This document shows positions 46,332 through 49,845 of a stretch of DNA of 49,845 nucleotides, one piece after another. How positions within the stretch are numbered: the first letter of the stretch is position 1; the number at the start of each line of letters is the position of its first letter. Made by a program: the position numbers and the translations under genes. Source of the stretch: Planctomyces sp. (GTDB lineage Bacteria; Planctomycetota; Planctomycetia; Planctomycetales; Planctomycetaceae); assembly GCA_016795105.1 (NCBI GenBank), contig JAEUIH010000057.1, positions 1-49,845 on the forward strand. Direction: 5' to 3'. The notes beneath the pieces were generated by a model, which saw only the letters and a list, made by a program, of their open reading frames with translations, made no database searches and was not told where the DNA came from.

Positions 46332-47699
46332 TTAGCGAGAAGCCGCTGAGGTGGTGTCGGCGATGCAATAGAGCTTCTTCCAGCTGCGAAGAAATAGTTG
46401 ATTTCCGACGGCGATTGGTGAAGCATCGATTTGATCCTTCAGTTCATTTGTAGCAACAATTTCAAGGCTGTCGTCATCTTTCAGGACCACTGTAGTACCA
46501 TCACGGCCAGTGATGTAGACATGTCCGTTGGCAATCAGAGGGGATGCATACAGATTACCGACTCCGGAAAGACGTTTCTGTTCGACAAGCGGTCGTCCGG
46601 TCGTAACGTCGAGACAGCTGAGGATACTGTTGGTGTTTGCGGTGAAGTAGAGTCGTCGACCGCTGAGCGACGGTGACGGAACATAGGGGGTGCCTTCAGC
46701 CCAGGACCACAGCGTCTTTGACTGCGATGTGATGTCGCCTTCAGAGCTCAGTGGAATCGCGAATGCTGCAGCACTTCGGTATCCGCTCATGCAGACAACG
46801 AAGTCTTCATATCGCAGTGGCGATGGAATTGCGTTTACGGTTTGACCACCACAGGACCAGATCTCTTTGCCGGTCTTCAAGTCGTATGAACGGGCGCGAT
46901 CTGTGCCATTGACGATGATCTGTTTTCTGCCGTTGAATTCTGTGACCAGCGGAGTATTCCAGGAGGTGACTTCTCCGGGACGGTCTGTTTTCCAGACAGG
47001 TTGCCCGGTAGCGGCGTCGAGTGCCGTGATGAAGGAGTCCTGTTCCTGATCCCAGTTTACGATCAGCAGATCACCAGCAATCACTGGTGCGACGGCTTCT
47101 CCCCAGCCAAAGCGAGTATGCATTTTTCCGAGCTGCTGTTTCCAGAGCAGTTCCCCGGACAGTGAATAACAGAAGATACCTCGGGAACCAAACGAAACAT
47201 ACAGGCGTTTTCCATCCGTCGTTGGTGAACCTGCAGCGTATGTATGAGTCGGGTGATGACCTTCGTGTGGAACTTCTTCGATAGCGGTTTGCTGCCACGC
47301 CACGTTGCCAGTGGTACGATCAACGCAGGTCACAATGAACTGGTAGTAGACATCGGGAGGGATCGTCTTGCTGTCTGCGGCGGCCGCAGGAGGGGTCTCC
47401 GCTTTTCGATCCGTAGCGGCGGCAGAGAGAACGAAAATCTGGTCCCCAAGAACGATGGGTGTTGACGTGCCTTCTCCCGGAAGATCGGTTGCCCACTGGA
47501 TGTTTGTTGTGGCATCCCATTTCACTGGCGGGCGAGCATCTGCAGCGGCACTACCGTTCAGATTCGGACCCCGCCAGTTCGTCCAGCCTTTCAGGTCGGA
47601 ACCTTCCTGGCCGGAAACAGTGCCTGACCAGCAGGAGACGGTCATCAGGGGAATCAGGACAGCGATCGCCAGATTTTTCCGGAACAGGGCGACGAGCAT
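46332..47699 (-). CDS. Secreted PQQ-type beta-propeller protein, second copy
   Basis: A 455-residue relative of the protein at 16548-17849. Signal peptide KNLAIAVLIPLMTVSCWSG; the Cys could be a lipid anchor, but MTVSC is a poor lipobox. After WTNWRGPNLNGSA and PVKWDATTNIQWATDLPGEG come propeller blades (FIVTCVDRTTGNVAWQQ, FITALDAATGQPVW, SYDLKTGKEIWSC, LSCLDVTTGRPLVE, VYITGRDGTTVVLKD). The WxNWRGPxxNG opening and GSPTTDGKRLYVSFGS are typical of planctomycete PQQ-like proteins. It heads a probable operon with the PSCyt1 gene 36 bases downstream and cls. No catalytic motif is seen. Confidence 0.9.
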   Translation of the reverse strand: MLVALFRKNLAIAVLIPLMTVSCWSGTVSGQEGSDLKGWTNWRGPNLNGSAAADARPPVKWDATTNIQWATDLPGEGTSTPIVLGDQIFVLSAAATDRKAETPPAAAADSKTIPPDVYYQFIVTCVDRTTGNVAWQQTAIEEVPHEGHHPTHTYAAGSPTTDGKRLYVSFGSRGIFCYSLSGELLWKQQLGKMHTRFGWGEAVAPVIAGDLLIVNWDQEQDSFITALDAATGQPVWKTDRPGEVTSWNTPLVTEFNGRKQIIVNGTDRARSYDLKTGKEIWSCGGQTVNAIPSPLRYEDFVVCMSGYRSAAAFAIPLSSEGDITSQSKTLWSWAEGTPYVPSPSLSGRRLYFTANTNSILSCLDVTTGRPLVEQKRLSGVGNLYASPLIANGHVYITGRDGTTVVLKDDDSLEIVATNELKDQIDASPIAVGNQLFLRSWKKLYCIADTTSAASR

Positions 47700-47937
47700 T
47701 GGTGTTTCTCCATCTCAATGGTGGCAAACGATTTCCGTAAAGTTTGACGGTCCGGGGCTCGTCATTCAACCGAGAGGGGGAAACGGGCGGATTTCCGGGT
47801 TCGAAGTTGATGGAGTTCAGGAATTTGTCGAAACCTGAATATGAAGAAAGTGTTAATCGCTTCAGAATCAATCCGTAATTCGGATAGTACACCCTCAACT
47901 GGAACTTCTGAGCCGTCTGTGTGAGAGCCTGCCCTTT

Positions 47938-48639
47938 ATGGAAAATCAGCTTCAGGAATCGTGGAATCAGCTCCGAGATGCGGTTTCTGCTTCGCAAAAC
48001 GTTTCGGCGCTAAGCCTGGCCGTATACCTGCTGATGGGTGGCTTTATTTCAATCTATGTTCGGGTGCTTTACCGCTTTTGCAGTACGGCCGCTTCGGAAT
48101 CAGACTCAATTACCAGAGTCTTTCCCATGCTCACTCTGGTAACGATTGGCGTGATTGCCGTCGTAAAATCATCGATGGCGCTTTCACTGGGACTGGTGGG
48201 TGCGCTGTCGATCGTTCGATTCCGAGCTGCCATTAAAGAACCGGAAGAGCTGGTGTACCTGTTCCTGTGCATTGGTGTTGGGCTGGCCCTGGGAGCGTCA
48301 CAGCCGCTGCTGGCCATAGTTCTGGTTGTCGTCGCAACGTTCTTCAGCCTGTTGCTCTATTTTACGAATCGCCAGAAACGTGAGCTCAGTCTGATGCTCA
48401 CCATCACGGGCGATTCACAGCGAGATTTCCATCAGCGAGAAGGAGGTGTGATGCCGGTTCTCAGCCTGATCGCCGGAAACTTCACTCTGCAGAGAATGGA
48501 CCTGGATGGCAAGCGAGGGCAGGTGCGAGTTGTTCTGCGACGAACTGAAGCAAAGAACGTCGCAGACCTGATCGGCAAGTTGCGAGACAAACTTCCCGAA
48601 TGCGAATTCAGTTACGTCAACCTAAGTTCATCCCTCTGA
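47938..48639 (+). CDS. DUF4956 membrane protein
   Basis: A 233-residue inner-membrane protein with three or four helices in the first 145 residues (LAVYLLMGGFISIYVRVLY, MLTLVTIGVIAVVKSS, EELVYLFLCIGVGLAL, PLLAIVLVVVATFFSLLLYF). The family hallmark SLGLVGALSIVRFRAAIKEP is intact between the second and third helix. The last 85 residues form a cytoplasmic ferredoxin-like domain (VRVVLRRTEAKNVADLIGKL). DUF4956 proteins usually sit beside VTC-domain proteins, as here, and are thought to assist polyphosphate-related or surface functions; the role is not established. It is separated from the VTC gene by a 241-base family B repeat. Confidence 0.93.
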   Translation: MENQLQESWNQLRDAVSASQNVSALSLAVYLLMGGFISIYVRVLYRFCSTAASESDSITRVFPMLTLVTIGVIAVVKSSMALSLGLVGALSIVRFRAAIKEPEELVYLFLCIGVGLALGASQPLLAIVLVVVATFFSLLLYFTNRQKRELSLMLTITGDSQRDFHQREGGVMPVLSLIAGNFTLQRMDLDGKRGQVRVVLRRTEAKNVADLIGKLRDKLPECEFSYVNLSSSL

Positions 48640-48644
48640 CAAAG

Positions 48645-48885
48645 AAAGTACTCATCACGCTCCGTCGCAATGAACGCATAGTCGTCATCACGCTCCGTCG
48701 CGATGAATGCATAGTCGTCATCACGCTCCATCGTAATGAACGCATAGTCGTCATCACGCTCCGCCGTGATGAACGCCGCACTGTACAGCCGCCTGGCGTG
48801 CGCTACCGGTGGCGGATTTTTGCTACGTTCGGAATCGCAGCCAGGTGTTCGTCATCACGGCGGAGCGTGATGAGTACAATAGTAC
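48645..48885. repeat. Repeat family B, 241-base composite copy with 33-base tandem units
   Basis: It begins five bases after the DUF4956 stop codon. Its left side is four 33-base units of the type GTCGTCATCACGCTCC..., each holding the CATCACG-CTCCGT-CG(T/C)GATG hairpin, the third with changed bases. Then come GCCTGGCGTGCGCT (48791-48804), GGAATCGCAGCCAGGTG (48831-48847) and a right-hand inverted hairpin ending GATGAGTAC. The interior matches the copy at 39199-39335. With 36 more bases it fills the space before the VTC gene; no promoter is visible. Confidence 0.93.
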
Positions 48886-48921
48886 AATAGCAGCCCGACC
48901 ACAGAACTTCTTCCAGACGCC

Positions 48922-49713
48922 ATGACATCATTTGAAGTGAAAACCTCATTAGCTCCCATAACAGATGCAGCTCTTCCATCGGGCGCACTTCAGGTTCGCA
49001 GTGAAACGGAGTCACGATCAGATCTTGCGAAGCGTTCGGAGGTTAAGTTTGTCATTACTGGAGCAGACTTCACGGCCGTCCGTCGATTGCTGGAGGTGAA
49101 TTGTCGTCGCATCGTTCACCATGACCCGGTTTCTGTTGTCCGCAGTGTTTACCTCGATGACGATCAGTTGTCATGCTGTTACGCGAATCTGAATGGGCTT
49201 GGAATTCGCAACAAAGTCCGTTTGCGATGGTACGATTCACTGCTTCCCGACCGAACGGTGTATCTCGAGTTCAAGTGGCGGAAGAGTCGAGTCACTGGCA
49301 AGCACCGGTATGAAGTTCGATCCGAGCGACCATTGACCGAGATTACCTACGACCGGTTGTTCAGAGATCTTGAACCATCATTGCCCGGTGAACTCTGCGG
49401 AATCCTGCTCAGGAATCCTCGACCGATTGTCCTGGTTGAATATCACAGAGAACATTTTGTGTCGTGGGATCAACAAATCCGACTGACCATCGACTATCAA
49501 CTGGCGTTCTATGATCAGGGCGGTCGAGCGACATTTACCGCCGATTTTGTGCATCGCATGCCGGATGTCGTGATTCTTGAAGCGAAAGGACCTGTCGGGA
49601 CGGAAGGCCGCATACAGGAAATTCTGTTTCCTCTTCAGGTCCGCGCCGCCCGTTTCTCAAAATACGTCCACGGCTGCCACGCCCTCGGACTCATCGCTCT
49701 CGACCGGAGCTGA
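48922..49713 (+). CDS. VTC-domain polyphosphate polymerase-like protein
   Basis: A 263-residue cytoplasmic protein of the VTC family, which in yeast Vtc4 makes polyphosphate from ATP. Landmarks of the tunnel fold are SEVKFVITGADFTAV, VVRSVYLDDDQLSC, GIRNKVRLRWYDS, TVYLEFKWRKSRVTGKHRYE, IVLVEYHREHFVS, QIRLTIDYQLAFY and VVILEAKGP. The basic and acidic residues expected to line the tunnel (Arg, Lys and Glu in these strands) look intact. It starts at ATG 48922 with about 30 residues before the domain. The DUF4956 gene upstream is the usual partner; polymerase activity is inferred. Confidence 0.92.
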   Translation: MTSFEVKTSLAPITDAALPSGALQVRSETESRSDLAKRSEVKFVITGADFTAVRRLLEVNCRRIVHHDPVSVVRSVYLDDDQLSCCYANLNGLGIRNKVRLRWYDSLLPDRTVYLEFKWRKSRVTGKHRYEVRSERPLTEITYDRLFRDLEPSLPGELCGILLRNPRPIVLVEYHREHFVSWDQQIRLTIDYQLAFYDQGGRATFTADFVHRMPDVVILEAKGPVGTEGRIQEILFPLQVRAARFSKYVHGCHALGLIALDRS

Positions 49714-49728
49714 TCAGCGTCCGCAAAA

Positions 49729-49786
49729 AAAGTACTCATCACGCTCCGTCGTGATGAACACATAGTCGTCATCACGCTCCGCCGTG
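49729..49786. repeat. Repeat family B, partial copy at the window end
   Basis: AAAGTACT then two CATCACG-CTCCG(T/C)-CGTGA units, 15 bases after the VTC stop codon, before it decays near 49786. The last 59 bases of the window hold nothing I recognise. Confidence 0.85.
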
Positions 49787-49845
49787 ACTCCGTGAGCAAT
49801 GTTGTAACAAGTTGTTTGCGGCAGTGTCGGCGAGTGCGATGGTAG

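Noticed and set aside
48645-48780. Regular 33-base units resembling a CRISPR array
   Set aside because: The units are directly adjacent with no unique spacers, each contains its own palindrome, and no cas genes are present. It is a tandem expansion of a dispersed repeat.
1-49845. tRNA, rRNA, riboswitch, insertion sequence or phage genes
   Set aside because: No TPsiC-like or anticodon-arm pattern, no rRNA core sequence, and no transposase, integrase or phage structural protein could be seen on either strand.

Overview
The window looks like chromosome of a planctomycete (order Planctomycetales). The main reasons are three large secreted proteins with the PSCyt1 / DUF1549 / DUF1553 layout and two DUF1501 proteins, families that are strongly expanded in that phylum. 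Supporting signs are a secreted protein with an LETRQLLA-type N-terminal motif, many secreted proteins of unknown role, weak or absent Shine-Dalgarno sequences before many genes, and loosely packed genes separated by palindromic repeats. I count 27 protein genes. I see no tRNA, rRNA, phage, insertion sequence or CRISPR array.

Layout. 1-875: non-coding, with several repeat relics. 876-4984: a secreted protein of unknown function facing a sialate O-acetylesterase-like protein. 5073-5365: tandem palindromic repeats. 5375-13051: housekeeping genes, namely pheA (minus), the chaperone pair dnaK and clpB (plus), and truD (minus). 13051-17849: a large secreted esterase with FN3-like repeats, which overlaps the truD start by one base, and a PQQ-type beta-propeller protein. 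18049-21946: a multidomain EF-hand / thioredoxin-like / cytochrome c / copper monooxygenase protein, a secreted esterase and a small membrane protein. 22110-31681: two tandem modules, each a PSCyt1-DUF1549-DUF1553 gene followed by a DUF1501 gene. 31861-35663: a two-gene unit of a large secreted protein and a degenerate D-threonine-aldolase-like protein, closed by a hairpin terminator. 35775-39187: a phytase/esterase-like propeller, apt and a phosphohexomutase-like protein without a recognisable active-site serine loop. 39334-41225: tcdA and rsmE (minus). 41642-47699: PQQ propeller, a third PSCyt1 gene and cardiolipin synthase in one minus-strand run. 47938-49713: a DUF4956 membrane protein and a VTC-domain polyphosphate-polymerase-like protein.

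How the genes relate. DnaK and ClpB form a disaggregation pair. The PSCyt1/DUF1501 modules, PQQ propellers, SASA esterase and other secreted esterases suggest a large envelope apparatus for handling complex, perhaps acetylated or sulfated, polysaccharides. That role is inferred from family and context. The three PSCyt1 proteins share their ends but carry different central modules.

The most distinctive signal is in the repeats. Three families of palindromic elements are built from short hairpins whose loop carries TCC (GGA on the other strand). Nearly all intact copies start or end within about 20 bases of a stop codon. In one family the hairpin arms come in three interchangeable, internally compensated versions. 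This looks like a dispersed 3'-end element system and is the best candidate here for something undescribed.
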